A DNA stretch of 64,000 nucleotides from Acidimicrobiaceae bacterium (GTDB lineage: Bacteria; Actinomycetota; Acidimicrobiia; Acidimicrobiales; Ilumatobacteraceae). Numbering within the stretch: position 1 is the first letter of the stretch; each line of letters begins with the position of its first letter. Positions 26,815 to 34,737 of this stretch are shown here, piece after piece. The translations under genes were made by a program, and so were the position numbers. Where the stretch lies: the NCBI GenBank assembly GCA_020637235.1, contig JACJWG010000002.1:434001-498000 (forward strand), given 5' to 3'. The notes beneath the pieces were generated by a model, which ran no database searches, was not told the origin of the DNA, and saw only the letters and a list, made by a program, of their open reading frames with translations.

Positions 26815-28248
26815 TCAGCTGGTCTTCAGCCGCTGGATGACGTCGGTGACCTGGTCGTACACCTGCTTGCGCTCCTTCATCAGCCGCTGGATCTTCTCGA
26901 CGGCGTGGATGACGGTGGTGTGGTCGCGGCCGCCGAACAGCCGGGCGATGCTCGGGTAGGAGAGATCGGTGAGCTCTCGGAACACGTACATCGCGGTCTG
27001 CCGCGCCGTCACCAGCGGTCGCTGCCGGCTCTTCGAGCGCAAGGCCTCGACGCTGAAACCGAGGATGACCGCGATCTCGGCGAGCAGTTCCTCGTCGGTG
27101 CGGGTCTTCACCTGGCTGCCGGTCATCAGGTCACCGAGCAACTGCTCGGCCAGGTGCGTGCTGATCGGCACGTGGTTCAGGCTCGCGTAGGCGGTCACGC
27201 GGATCAGCGCACCTTCGAGCTCACGGATGTTGCTCGTGATCCGCGACGCGATGAACTCGAGCGTCTCGGACGGCACGGGGCTGCGGTCGCGCTCGGCCTT
27301 GTTGCGGAGGATCGCGAGCCGGGTCTCGAGATCGGGCGGCTGGATGTCGGTGATCAAGCCCCACTTGAACCGGCCGCGCAGGCGTTCCTCGAGTGTCGGG
27401 ATCGCGTCCGGCATGCGGTCGCTCGACATCACGATCTGCTTGTTCGCGCCGTGGAGGGAGTTGAACGTGTGGAAGAACTCCTCCTGCAGTCCCTCTTTGC
27501 CCTCCATGAACTGGATGTCGTCGATGAGCAGGACGTCGATGTCGCGATAGCGGCGCTTGAAGTTGGCGATCGTGTTGGTGCGGATGCCGTCGACGTACTC
27601 ATTCAGGAACGTCTCGGTGCTGACGTAGCGGACCACGTCGTGCTGATAGTGGTGGTGCACGTAGTGACCGATGGCGTGCAGCAGGTGCGTCTTGCCGAGG
27701 CCGGCCGAGCCGTAGATGAACAGGGGGTTGTAGCTGCGACCAGGGGTCTCGGCCACACGGAGGGCGGCCGCCAGCGCGAACTGGTTGGACGCGCCCTTCA
27801 CGAACGTCTCGAACGTGTACCGCGGGTTGAGGCCGGCCAGGTCGAGCGAGCCCTGCGTCGGGTGGAGGTCGTCCAGCCGCGGCGTCACGCCGAGGGCGTG
27901 GGTGTCCGGCGGCACCACCGTGTCGTCGGGTCGCATCGAGCTGCGGCCGGGGTCGAGCCGGGTGGGTCCGAGTCGCGTGGGATCGGGGTCGAACGGTTCC
28001 GCCGCCGACACCTCCACCACCAGCTGGCGGTGAGCGTGGCCCTCGTCCTCCATCGCGTCACGCACCAGGGGCAGGTACCGAGTGAGGATCCGGTCTCGGG
28101 TGGTGTTGTTGGGTGCGCTCAGCCGCAGCACGTCGGCCTCGCTGTCGAGCGCGACCACGTCCTGGAACGTCGACAACCACACGGCTTCGGACACCTGGTC
28201 GCGCAGTTGCTGTGCCACCGCTGTCCACACCTGCATCGCGTCGCTCAC
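26815..28248 (-). CDS. dnaA: chromosomal replication initiator DnaA
   Basis: A 477-residue AAA+ initiator. Domain I starts at MQVWTAVAQQLRDQVS. A Pro/Asp-rich linker spans ~residues 85-150. Domain III has Walker A GSAGLGKTHLLHAIG, Walker B VLLIDDIQFMEGKE and the arginine-finger region LEERLRGRFKWGL. Domain IV has the DnaA-box-binding signature YPSIARLFGGRDHTTVIHAVEKI. The GTG at 28248 has GGAGG 5 nt upstream; longer in-frame extensions run through DnaA boxes in the upstream region and are rejected. It is divergent from rpmH and probably autoregulated through the boxes at 28287-28318. Confidence 0.98.
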   Translation of the reverse strand: MSDAMQVWTAVAQQLRDQVSEAVWLSTFQDVVALDSEADVLRLSAPNNTTRDRILTRYLPLVRDAMEDEGHAHRQLVVEVSAAEPFDPDPTRLGPTRLDPGRSSMRPDDTVVPPDTHALGVTPRLDDLHPTQGSLDLAGLNPRYTFETFVKGASNQFALAAALRVAETPGRSYNPLFIYGSAGLGKTHLLHAIGHYVHHHYQHDVVRYVSTETFLNEYVDGIRTNTIANFKRRYRDIDVLLIDDIQFMEGKEGLQEEFFHTFNSLHGANKQIVMSSDRMPDAIPTLEERLRGRFKWGLITDIQPPDLETRLAILRNKAERDRSPVPSETLEFIASRITSNIRELEGALIRVTAYASLNHVPISTHLAEQLLGDLMTGSQVKTRTDEELLAEIAVILGFSVEALRSKSRQRPLVTARQTAMYVFRELTDLSYPSIARLFGGRDHTTVIHAVEKIQRLMKERKQVYDQVTDVIQRLKTS

Positions 28249-28286
28249 CTGCACCTCCTCCCTCGCACCTCGAGCTCGTCCGACCG

Positions 28287-28318
28287 TCGTCCACATCGTT
28301 GTCCACAACTGTGGACGA
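28287..28318. promoter_or_regulatory. DnaA box cluster upstream of dnaA
   Basis: Three boxes lie within 32 bp: TCGTCCACA (28287-28295, plus), the perfect TTGTCCACA (28299-28307, plus) and its inverted partner TGTGGACGA (28310-28318). The last two form an inverted pair around ac. A further ctgtccaca lies inside the dnaA 5' end (28221-28229). The location, 40-70 bp before the dnaA start, suggests autoregulation or a second origin subregion. Confidence 0.8.
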
Positions 28319-28529
28319 CTGCCAGGCGACACGATCGGGTCGGTCGATGCCGCGGCGGCGCCGGCGGCGGGCGGCTCGCCGACGGAGCGCGAGAACCTAG
28401 CAGGTGCTCCGGGCGCTCGGGTAGGGCGCGATCGCCTCGACATCGGCCACACGCAGGCTCTGACGCCCTGACCTCGCGGTTCGTCGCGCCCGCCGGGCGC
28501 GTCACGACCGCTGACGCCGCGCCAGCGTG

Positions 28530-28558
28530 TTGCCGGAATCCCGGGCGAGCCCTAACCT
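28530..28558 (+). promoter_or_regulatory. candidate rpmH promoter
   Basis: TTGCCG (28530-28535) and TAACCT (28553-28558) are separated by exactly 17 bp, a near-consensus vegetative promoter. Transcription would begin near 28565, giving the rpmH-rnpA-yidD-yidC operon a leader of about 185 nt. Confidence 0.6.
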
Positions 28559-28711
28559 GTGGAAGTTCTCATCACTCGTGGTGGCACGGGGTACGGGGAC
28601 GTGTCCGACCTGGCTGTGCCTCGGTGCCGCCTCCGGACGCGCCGACTCCCCACTGCGGCACCCGGTCGGGTGCGCCCGCCGACTCGAGCGAGGGCTCGCA
28701 CATCGTCGTCC

Positions 28712-28730
28712 CCACCGCATGCTGCGGTGG
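28712..28730 (+). promoter_or_regulatory. hairpin in the rpmH leader
   Basis: CCACCGCA and TGCGGTGG form a perfect 8-bp stem around the loop tgc, ending 8 nt before the Shine-Dalgarno of rpmH. It could modulate L34 translation or mRNA processing. No U-run follows, so it is not a typical terminator. Confidence 0.45.
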
Positions 28731-28749
28731 CCATCTCCAGGAGGGTCGC

Positions 28750-28884
28750 GTGAAGCGCACCTACCAGCCGAACAATCGCCGCCGTGCCCGCAAGCACGGC
28801 TTCCGTGCCCGGATGAGCACCCGCGCCGGCCGCGCCGTGTTGAAGGCTCGCCGCGCCAAGGGCCGGCACAAGCTGTCGGCTTGA
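28750..28884 (+). CDS. rpmH: 50S ribosomal protein L34
   Basis: A 44-residue, very basic ribosomal protein with the full L34 sequence pattern: KRTYQPNNRRRARKHGFRARMSTRAGR, then VLKARRAKGRHKLSA. The GTG start has AGGAGGG 4 nt upstream. Its stop overlaps the TTG start of rnpA (TTGA). It is the first gene of the rpmH-rnpA-yidD-yidC unit to the right of dnaA, as in almost all bacteria. Confidence 0.98.
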   Translation: MKRTYQPNNRRRARKHGFRARMSTRAGRAVLKARRAKGRHKLSA

Positions 28885-29282
28885 TCTGGCGCATCCGGGA
28901 ACGGAGCGTCTTCGCACGCCTGTCGCGTGACGGGCTCCGCACCCGGGCCGGAGTGCTGTGGTGCACCTTTCTCCCCGATCCATCCGCATCCCCGCCTCGC
29001 GTGGCGTTTGCGATCGGTCGCGCCGTCGGGCCGGCCGTGGTCCGCAACCAGGTGCGACGCCGGCTGCGCGCCCTGCTCGCGGCCCTGCCACCGACGTCGA
29101 CACTGCCGTCGGGTTGGTACCTGATCGGCGCTCGTCCGGACGCCGCCGGGTCCACCTCGACCGAGCTGCAGCGCGATCTCGATGCGCTGGTCCGTTCCGT
29201 CGTGCGGCGCGCCGCAGCTCCCTCGGCGGCCACCTCGGCGGCCACCTCGGCGCGGCGGCCGGACGCCGTCCCACCCGCATGA
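28881..29282 (+). CDS. rnpA: ribonuclease P protein component
   Basis: A 133-residue protein cofactor of RNase P, which trims the 5' ends of tRNAs. The family core is present: FARLSRDGLRTRAG, RVAFAIGRAVGPAVVRNQVRRRLRALL (the RNR motif is NQVRRRLR) and a late GWYLIGARPDA strand. The start is TTG 28881, overlapping the rpmH stop by 4 nt. The C-terminal tail (AAPSAATSAATSARRPD) is low-complexity. The stop overlaps the yidD ATG. Confidence 0.93.
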   Translation: MIWRIRERSVFARLSRDGLRTRAGVLWCTFLPDPSASPPRVAFAIGRAVGPAVVRNQVRRRLRALLAALPPTSTLPSGWYLIGARPDAAGSTSTELQRDLDALVRSVVRRAAAPSAATSAATSARRPDAVPPA

Positions 29283-29530
29283 TGCGCGCCATCGTCTGGT
29301 ACCAGCGAGCGGTCGACGGCCGCCCGTCGCCCTGTCGCTTCACGCCCACCTGCTCGACGTACGCGCTCGAGGCGATCGAGGCGCACGGCACGCGGCGTGG
29401 GGTATGGCTGGCGATGCGCCGGCTGGTGCGGTGCCGACCGTTCGGCCCCTCGGGCTGGGATCCCGTCCCCGAACCCTCGTCCTCCTCGCACTCGAACGTG
29501 CGTTCCCCTCGAAAGCGAGCGACCCCATGA
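29279..29530 (+). CDS. yidD: membrane protein insertion efficiency factor YidD
   Basis: An 83-residue YidD-family protein that assists YidC-dependent membrane insertion. The conserved block CRFTPTCSTYALEAIEAHGTRRGVWLAMRRLVRCRPFGPSGWDPVP contains the two cysteines and the CRP-F-x-x-x-G-x-DPVP signature. Two adjacent ATGs (29279, 29282) can start it; the first overlaps the rnpA stop (ATGA). Its own stop overlaps the yidC ATG. The usual amphipathic helix at the N-terminus is short (AIVWYQRAV). Confidence 0.93.
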   Translation: MMRAIVWYQRAVDGRPSPCRFTPTCSTYALEAIEAHGTRRGVWLAMRRLVRCRPFGPSGWDPVPEPSSSSHSNVRSPRKRATP

Positions 29531-30651
29531 TCGCACTCGGCCTGTTCGAAGGCCCGGCTTGGCTGCTGGCCAAGTTCTACGACCTGACGCACAACTACAT
29601 CATGGCGATCTCGCTGATCGCCGTGGTGGTGATGCTGCTCACCGCACCGCTGCAGCTGAAGGCCACGAAGGGCATGCTCGAGATGCAGCGCCTGCAGCCC
29701 GAGTTGCGCAAGTTGCAGCAGCAGCATCGCGGCGACCGCCAGAAGCTCAACGAAGAGATGATGAAGCTCTACCAGGAGCACAAGGTGAATCCGCTCGCCT
29801 CGTGCTTCCCGCTGCTGTTGCAGTTCCCGGTGTTCATCATCATGTTCCGGGTGCTCCACGGCCTGACCCGTGAAGTCACCTGTGGCACCGCGGATCTGTC
29901 CGCCGGTGCGGCCCAGCTCTGTCAGGGCGTCGCAGCGGGGACCAAGGTCTTCTATCCGGACTACATCGGCGCCGACACCGAGCTGTACCGCTCGCTGGCG
30001 GGACGGTCCGAGATGCTCTCGTGGGGCCTCGACCTGGCGACCCGCCCGATCGAGGTGATGGGAGAGTCGCTCGGCAAGGGCATGGTCTACGCGCTGCTGG
30101 TGATCGCGCTCGGCGGTCTGTATTTCGTCCAGCAACGAATGGTGGCCGCACGCGCCTCGGTGGCCCCGACGATGTCGGAGACCCAGCAGAAGATCATGCA
30201 GTACCTGCCGGTGGTGTTCGCCGTCTTCCTCGTCTTCTACCTCACCGGCCTGGTGATCTACTACATGGCTCAGGCCATCATTCGCATCGGCCTGCAGTAC
30301 TACATCACTCGTCGCTTCTATCACGGCGAGCAGTCGCTCGGGCGCCAGGCCCAGGCTGCCGGCGAGCGCGCTCGCGAGATGGCCAAGGCAGATGGCGGCG
30401 GCACCGGGCTGTTCGCACAGGCCAAGCGTGATCTCGCGGCGGCCAAGGAGGGCAACGGCGCCAAGCCGGCTCCTGCACGCTCGGGCGGCAAGCCCGCCGC
30501 CGGCAAGCCCGCCGCCGGCGGCGCGACGTCGAAGCGGGTGACCGCGCCGAAGGGCAAGCCCACGCCGACCGGACGCACGTCGCGCCCGCCGTCGTCGGGC
30601 AAGGCCGCCAAACCGAACTCGTCGGCGCCTCGTTCGCCGAAGCAGAAGTAG
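29527..30651 (+). CDS. yidC: membrane protein insertase YidC
   Basis: A 374-residue Oxa1/YidC insertase with five membrane helices. The first (NYIMAISLIAVVVMLLTAPLQLKATKGM) carries the conserved arginine-free APLQLK pattern. The coiled coil MQRLQPELRKLQQQHRGDRQKLNEEMMKLYQEHKVNP follows, then CFPLLLQFPVFIIMFRVL. The C-terminal tail of ~80 residues is a basic Lys/Pro/Ala/Gly-rich extension that can contact the ribosome. Translation is coupled to yidD by ATGA overlap. The next gene, jag, follows after 12 nt. Confidence 0.96.
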   Translation: MIALGLFEGPAWLLAKFYDLTHNYIMAISLIAVVVMLLTAPLQLKATKGMLEMQRLQPELRKLQQQHRGDRQKLNEEMMKLYQEHKVNPLASCFPLLLQFPVFIIMFRVLHGLTREVTCGTADLSAGAAQLCQGVAAGTKVFYPDYIGADTELYRSLAGRSEMLSWGLDLATRPIEVMGESLGKGMVYALLVIALGGLYFVQQRMVAARASVAPTMSETQQKIMQYLPVVFAVFLVFYLTGLVIYYMAQAIIRIGLQYYITRRFYHGEQSLGRQAQAAGERAREMAKADGGGTGLFAQAKRDLAAAKEGNGAKPAPARSGGKPAAGKPAAGGATSKRVTAPKGKPTPTGRTSRPPSSGKAAKPNSSAPRSPKQK

Positions 30652-30663
30652 ACGGAGCGCATC

Positions 30664-31890
30664 GTGGAGTGGGTGGAGACCACCGCCAAGTCGGTCGACG
30701 AAGCGAAGAACCTGGCCCTCGACCAGCTCGGGGTGGCCGAGGACGACGCCGAGATCATCGTGCTCGACGAGCCACGCTCGGGGCTGTTCGGTCGGGTGCG
30801 AGGTGAGGCTCGGGTGCGCGCGCGGGTACGTCCGACGGCGCCGCGACCGAAGCTCGATCGTCGGGATCGCAAACGCAAGGAGGGTCGCGATCGACCCAAG
30901 GCCACCGGCGGTCCGGTGGATGCCGCGGCGACCACCGCCGAGGCTGACGCAGCCACGGATGCGGGTGTGCCCGGCGGTCCGGACGCAGGCACACCGGCGC
31001 GTGCCGGTGGTGCCCGCCGGCGTGGCGCCGGATCCGGCGCGAGCCGGCGACCGACCACCGGCACGGACGCCGTCGTGAGCAGCGACGCCGAGGCGACACC
31101 CATCGGCGACGACCTCGCGGCCGCGACGGACGCCGCGGAGGGCACGGACGCCACCGAGCCGGCTGATCGGTCGGCTGGGCCGCGCCGTCGTGGCCGGCGA
31201 GGTGGCCGGGGTCGTGGCGGTGCACGCCCGGCCAGCGGTGACGATGCAGTCGGCATCGCCGACGACGGTGCCGGTGACGGTGCCGACGAGGGTGCCGGTG
31301 ACGGTGCCGGTGACGGTGCCGCGACGACCGACTCGGGGCGTGGTGGGCGCGGTCGCGCCACGCCGACCAGCACGAAGACCGCCGCATCAGCGGCGAGCGA
31401 ACAAGGGAGCAACGAGACCATGGTGGATGCAGCGCAGGTGGCCGAGGAGGCCCGCAGCTTCGTACAGGGTGTGGTCGACTCGTTCGGTCTGCAGGGCACC
31501 GCTCGTGTGGTGCAAGACGGCGACGACCTCGAGGTGGCCGTGGACGGTGCCGACCTCGGACTGCTCGTCGGTCCTCGCGGGACCACGCTCCAAGCGCTGC
31601 AGGAACTCGCTCGCGTTGCTGCGCAGCGTCGCCTGGGCGATCACGACACCCGCCTGCGTGTCGACGTCGGCGGCTATCGCGAGCGGCGTCGGGAGGCGCT
31701 GGCACGATTCGCGCACGACGTGGCAGCCCAAGTGGTGGCGTCCGGGAGCGCGAAGCGCCTGGAACCGATGAACTCCGCCGACCGCAAGGTGATCCACGAC
31801 GTGCTGGCGACCTTCGAAGGTGTGGCAACCAGGTCCGAGGGCGAGGACCCTCGCCGGTGCGTGGTGATCGCACCGACGGCCGGCGACTGA
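30664..31890 (+). CDS. jag: KhpB/Jag RNA-binding protein (Jag_N-KH-R3H)
   Basis: A 408-residue protein. The Jag N-terminal domain is WVETTAKSVDEAKNLALDQLGVAEDDAEIIVLDEPRSGLFGRV (residues 2-45). A very long disordered linker (~46-245, Ala/Gly/Asp/Arg-rich) precedes a KH domain (VDGADLGLLVGPRGTTLQALQELA, with a G-P-R-G loop in place of GxxG) and an R3H domain (DVGGYRERRREAL ... MNSADRKVIHDVL). It binds RNA and, in other bacteria, acts with KhpA in cell-envelope and division control. Canonical Jag is about 210 residues; the linker roughly doubles it. Confidence 0.92.
   Translation: MEWVETTAKSVDEAKNLALDQLGVAEDDAEIIVLDEPRSGLFGRVRGEARVRARVRPTAPRPKLDRRDRKRKEGRDRPKATGGPVDAAATTAEADAATDAGVPGGPDAGTPARAGGARRRGAGSGASRRPTTGTDAVVSSDAEATPIGDDLAAATDAAEGTDATEPADRSAGPRRRGRRGGRGRGGARPASGDDAVGIADDGAGDGADEGAGDGAGDGAATTDSGRGGRGRATPTSTKTAASAASEQGSNETMVDAAQVAEEARSFVQGVVDSFGLQGTARVVQDGDDLEVAVDGADLGLLVGPRGTTLQALQELARVAAQRRLGDHDTRLRVDVGGYRERRREALARFAHDVAAQVVASGSAKRLEPMNSADRKVIHDVLATFEGVATRSEGEDPRRCVVIAPTAGD
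31264..31320 (+). repeat. 12-bp tandem repeat in the jag linker
   Basis: Nearly five copies of gacggtgccggt (two with single-codon changes) encode Asp-Gly-Ala-Gly repeats in the disordered linker. They keep the frame. Confidence 0.85.
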
Positions 31891-31904
31891 TCCGCTCCCC
31901 CGCC

Positions 31905-32468
31905 GTGTCGGACGAAGCCGAGCCCGCCGAGGCTCGGCTTCGTCGCGTGTTGGCCGAAATCCAGCGTCGGGGGGCGATCGGTCGAGGATCGATCGACGAC
32001 GCGGTGGCCCACGCCGACGGGTTCGTGACCGCGCTGCCCGCCCTCCCACCAGGGGCGCGACTGATCGACCTGGGATCAGGTGGCGGTCTCCCGGGACTGG
32101 TGATCGCCTCGCGCCGACCGGATCTGCAGATCACGCTCGTCGAGCGGCGTCACAAGCGAGCGGATCTGCTCGCGTTCGGCGTCCGTGCGCTCGACCTCGG
32201 TGACCGAGTCCGCGTGATCGCCGACGACGTGACACACGCAGCGGCTGCCGGTGTCCTCGACCTCCCCGCCGCCGTGGTGACCGCCCGATCCTTCGCAGCA
32301 CCCGAGGTGATCACCGCGATGGTGAACCGACTGCTGGGCACACCCGGGTGGCTCCTCGTCAGTGAACCCCCGAGCGGTCCCTCACGATGGCCTGCGGCGA
32401 TGCTCGACCAGGCTCGGTTGCGCGACGAGGGCCGATTCGGTGTGGTCCGTCGGTTCGTCCGGTGTTGA
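31905..32468 (+). CDS. rsmG: 16S rRNA (guanine527-N7)-methyltransferase
   Basis: A ~187-residue SAM-dependent methyltransferase that modifies G527 of 16S rRNA. The SAM-binding motif LIDLGSGGGLPGLVIA and the following ITLVERRHKRADLL are typical of RsmG/GidB; VVTARSFAAPEV matches motif IV. The family is usually 200-240 residues, so the N-terminal helical part is short here. GTG 31905 is the start used; the frame extends back into jag. Its stop lies just before the first parS site. Confidence 0.9.
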   Translation: MSDEAEPAEARLRRVLAEIQRRGAIGRGSIDDAVAHADGFVTALPALPPGARLIDLGSGGGLPGLVIASRRPDLQITLVERRHKRADLLAFGVRALDLGDRVRVIADDVTHAAAAGVLDLPAAVVTARSFAAPEVITAMVNRLLGTPGWLLVSEPPSGPSRWPAAMLDQARLRDEGRFGVVRRFVRC

Positions 32469-32609
32469 GTTCCACGTGAAACCACAGGACGCACGCCGGG
32501 CCCGCGGTGGGTTCCACGTGAAACCACGACGGCGAGCGCGGAACCGATGATGGGTTCCACGTGAAACCACGACGACGGCCGGTCCCCTCGAGCTGTTCCA
32601 CGTGAAACA
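32468..32609. promoter_or_regulatory. parS: array of four parS sites
   Basis: Four ParB-binding sites lie between rsmG and parA: 32468-32483, 32510-32525, 32553-32568 and 32594-32609. All share the core TTCCACGTGAAAC. The fourth, TGTTCCACGTGAAACA, is a perfect 16-bp match to the parS consensus; the others differ only at the outer bases. The start-to-start spacing is 42, 43 and 41 bp, about four helical turns, so bound ParB dimers would lie on one face. They nucleate the partition complex used by ParA and ParB. Confidence 0.95.
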
Positions 32610-32756
32610 CCGACCGGGCCACGAAAGCCGCGTCGTTGGCGTGCCGGGTTGCTATCCTCGGGTCGACCGAGCCCGATCGTGGTGTGACGTCCGAGCCCGC
32701 CCCGGCCCGACGCCCCCGACGCAGCTCGGTGTCCGCCGACCAGAGTCGAGGTCCCC

Positions 32757-33731
32757 ATGTCCATGAGCTCGTCGAGCGACGGCTTGTCCCCGGACACCAC
32801 GCCTTCCATCGTCGTACCCGACGCCCCATCGCTGCGCACTGACGCGTCACCCGTCGCCGCGTCGCACACCCCGGCACCAGTCACTCGTGCCGCGGCACCC
32901 GGAGGAGTTCCCGATCCGGCCCCGGCGGCGGAGACGCCGCTCCCGGGACGTCCGCTCCCCCGCGTGATCGCGGTCGCGAACCAGAAGGGCGGCGTCGGCA
33001 AGACCACCACGACCGTCAATCTCGGCGCGTGCCTGGCCGAGCTCGGCTTTCGAACCCTGGTCATCGACCTCGATCCGCAGGGCAACGCGTCCACCGGCCT
33101 CGGCATCGAGAACCGTGGACTCGACACCTCGATGTACCACGTGATCATGCACGACGTGCCGCTCGAGGACTGTGTCGAGCCGTCGGCGGTGAAGAACCTG
33201 TTCGTCGCGCCGGCGAGCCTCGATCTCGCCGGTGCGGAGATCGAGCTGGTCCCGGCCTTCAGTCGAGAGAACCGATTGCGTCGCGCGATCGAGTCGGTGC
33301 TCGACGACTACGACTACGTCCTGATCGACTGCCCGCCCTCGCTCGGGCTGCTCACGGTCAACGGACTCAACGCCGCGACCGAGGTGCTCGTGCCGATCCA
33401 GTGCGAGTACTACGCGTTGGAGGGGCTCGGCCAGCTGCTCCGGAACGTCGACCTGGTGAAGCGGAACCTGAACCCGCGGCTCGAAGTGAGCACGATCGTG
33501 TGCGTCATGTACGACGCGCGCACCAAGCTCGCCGACCAGGTGGTGCACGAGGTACGCGAGCACTTCGGCGAGAAGGTGTGCCGGACGGTCGTGCCGCGCA
33601 CGGTGCGACTCAGCGAGGCGCCCTCGTTCGGACAGCCGATCATCACATTCGATCCGACGTCGCGAGGCGCTGTGGCGTACCGCGAGGTGGCAAAGGAGGT
33701 CAGTCGTGGCTCGACCAGGCGGTCTGGGTAG
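32757..33731 (+). CDS. parA: chromosome partitioning ATPase ParA
   Basis: A 324-residue ParA/Soj ATPase. A non-conserved Pro/Ala-rich N-terminal extension of ~65 residues precedes the deviant Walker A KGGVGKTTT (about residues 79-87), DLDPQGNAST, and the Walker B-like VLIDCPPSLGLLTVNGL. It moves the origin region by interaction with ParB bound at the parS array just upstream. ATG 32757 follows TCCCC without a clear Shine-Dalgarno; ATG 32763 is an alternative. It overlaps parB by 26 nt. Confidence 0.96.
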   Translation: MSMSSSSDGLSPDTTPSIVVPDAPSLRTDASPVAASHTPAPVTRAAAPGGVPDPAPAAETPLPGRPLPRVIAVANQKGGVGKTTTTVNLGACLAELGFRTLVIDLDPQGNASTGLGIENRGLDTSMYHVIMHDVPLEDCVEPSAVKNLFVAPASLDLAGAEIELVPAFSRENRLRRAIESVLDDYDYVLIDCPPSLGLLTVNGLNAATEVLVPIQCEYYALEGLGQLLRNVDLVKRNLNPRLEVSTIVCVMYDARTKLADQVVHEVREHFGEKVCRTVVPRTVRLSEAPSFGQPIITFDPTSRGAVAYREVAKEVSRGSTRRSG

Positions 33732-34650
33732 GGGACTCAGTGCGCTGATCCCGACGGGGGACGGGGTCGGTGACGATGGCGGTGCCGACCGTCCTCGGCT
33801 GGAGGAACTCGCGATCGAGTCGATCGTGCCGAACCCGAACCAGCCACGGGTGCACTTCGACGAGGAATCACTCAACGATCTCGCGGCGTCGATCCGCGAG
33901 ATCGGCGTGCTCCAGCCGATTCTCGTGCGTCCCGCCGGCTCCGGCTATGAACTCCTCGCTGGGGAGCGACGGTGGCGCGCTGCACGCCGCGCCGGGCTGG
34001 ACGTCATCCCGGCGGTGGTGCGCGTCACCGACGATCTCGGTTCGGTGGAGCGGGCACTCGTCGAGAACCTGCATCGCCAGGATCTCACCCCGCTCGAAGA
34101 GGCGGCCGCCTACGCGCAGTTGATCGAGGACTTCTCCTTCACACACGAGCAGGTGGCGCAGCGCGTCGGCAAGAGCCGGTCGGCGGTGACCAACATGTTG
34201 CGTCTCATGTCGCTGCCGGCCACCATCCAACACCTGCTCGCCGATGGTCGGTTGTCGGCGGGTCACGCCCGGGCGCTGCTCGGGACGCCCGACCGCGCCT
34301 ATCAGGAGCAGTTGGCGCGCCGAGCGGCGTCGGAGGGTTGGTCGGTCCGAGCGGTCGAGGACGCCGTGCGCGACCGGACCGTGGGCGGGGGACTGCTCCC
34401 CGGGACCGAGGACGGTGCCGACGGCGACCCGTCATCCACAGGCTCTGCCGTCGTGCGACCCGGCGGGCGGCTGCGTCCACCAGGGCTGTTGGAGCTGGAG
34501 GAGCTGCTGGCCGACTGTTTGTCCACCAAGGTGTCGGTCAGCATGGGGACAAAGCGCGGCAAGCTCGTGGTGGAGTTCGCCGACCTGGAGGACCTCGAGC
34601 GGCTCTATCACCTGATGAGCGCCGGTGCCGCCGCGCAGATCGACACCTAG
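33706..34650 (+). CDS. parB: chromosome partitioning protein ParB
   Basis: A 314-residue CTP-dependent DNA clamp. It starts ARPGGLGRGLSALIPT, the usual ParA-stimulating N-terminus, then has VPNPNQPRVHFDEESLNDLAASI and the CTP-binding GERRWRAARRAG motif. The HTH region is FTHEQVAQRVGKSRSAVTNMLRLMSLP, and a C-terminal dimerisation domain ends the protein. The GTG start has GGAGG 8 nt upstream inside parA, with a 26-nt overlap. It loads at the four parS sites upstream of parA. Confidence 0.97.
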   Translation: MARPGGLGRGLSALIPTGDGVGDDGGADRPRLEELAIESIVPNPNQPRVHFDEESLNDLAASIREIGVLQPILVRPAGSGYELLAGERRWRAARRAGLDVIPAVVRVTDDLGSVERALVENLHRQDLTPLEEAAAYAQLIEDFSFTHEQVAQRVGKSRSAVTNMLRLMSLPATIQHLLADGRLSAGHARALLGTPDRAYQEQLARRAASEGWSVRAVEDAVRDRTVGGGLLPGTEDGADGDPSSTGSAVVRPGGRLRPPGLLELEELLADCLSTKVSVSMGTKRGKLVVEFADLEDLERLYHLMSAGAAAQIDT

Positions 34651-34679
34651 CGTCACCATCTTGCGGAAATCTTCACGGA

Positions 34680-34695
34680 GCGTGAGCTCTCACGC
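34680..34695 (+). terminator. hairpin after parB
   Basis: GCGTGAG and CTCACGC form a 7-bp stem 29 nt after the parB stop, in the gap between the convergent parB and cwlM-like genes. There is no T-run, as is common in actinobacteria. A weak terminator candidate. Confidence 0.35.
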
Positions 34696-34737
34696 GCGAG
34701 TTGGACTTCAGGATTACGCACAACCAGTGGACATCCC

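Larger units (their letters stand above)
28249..28749. other. dnaA-rpmH divergent intergenic region
   Basis: About 500 bp without a credible gene. From left to right it holds a dnaA-proximal DnaA-box cluster (28287-28318), a GC-rich stretch of no clear content, a strong candidate rpmH promoter (28530-28558), a leader of about 185 nt, and a hairpin (28712-28730) before the rpmH Shine-Dalgarno AGGAGGG (28739-28745). Open frames crossing it on the plus strand have shadow-like composition. Confidence 0.7.

Noticed and set aside
28249..28452. N-terminal extension of DnaA by ~68 residues
   Set aside because: It runs over the DnaA boxes, and a well-spaced Shine-Dalgarno precedes GTG 28248.
25405..28884. 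A plus-strand open frame of ~1,160 codons opposite dnaN and dnaA, ending in frame with rpmH
   Set aside because: Only the last 44 codons (rpmH) are real; the rest crosses oriC and is antisense to dnaN and dnaA.
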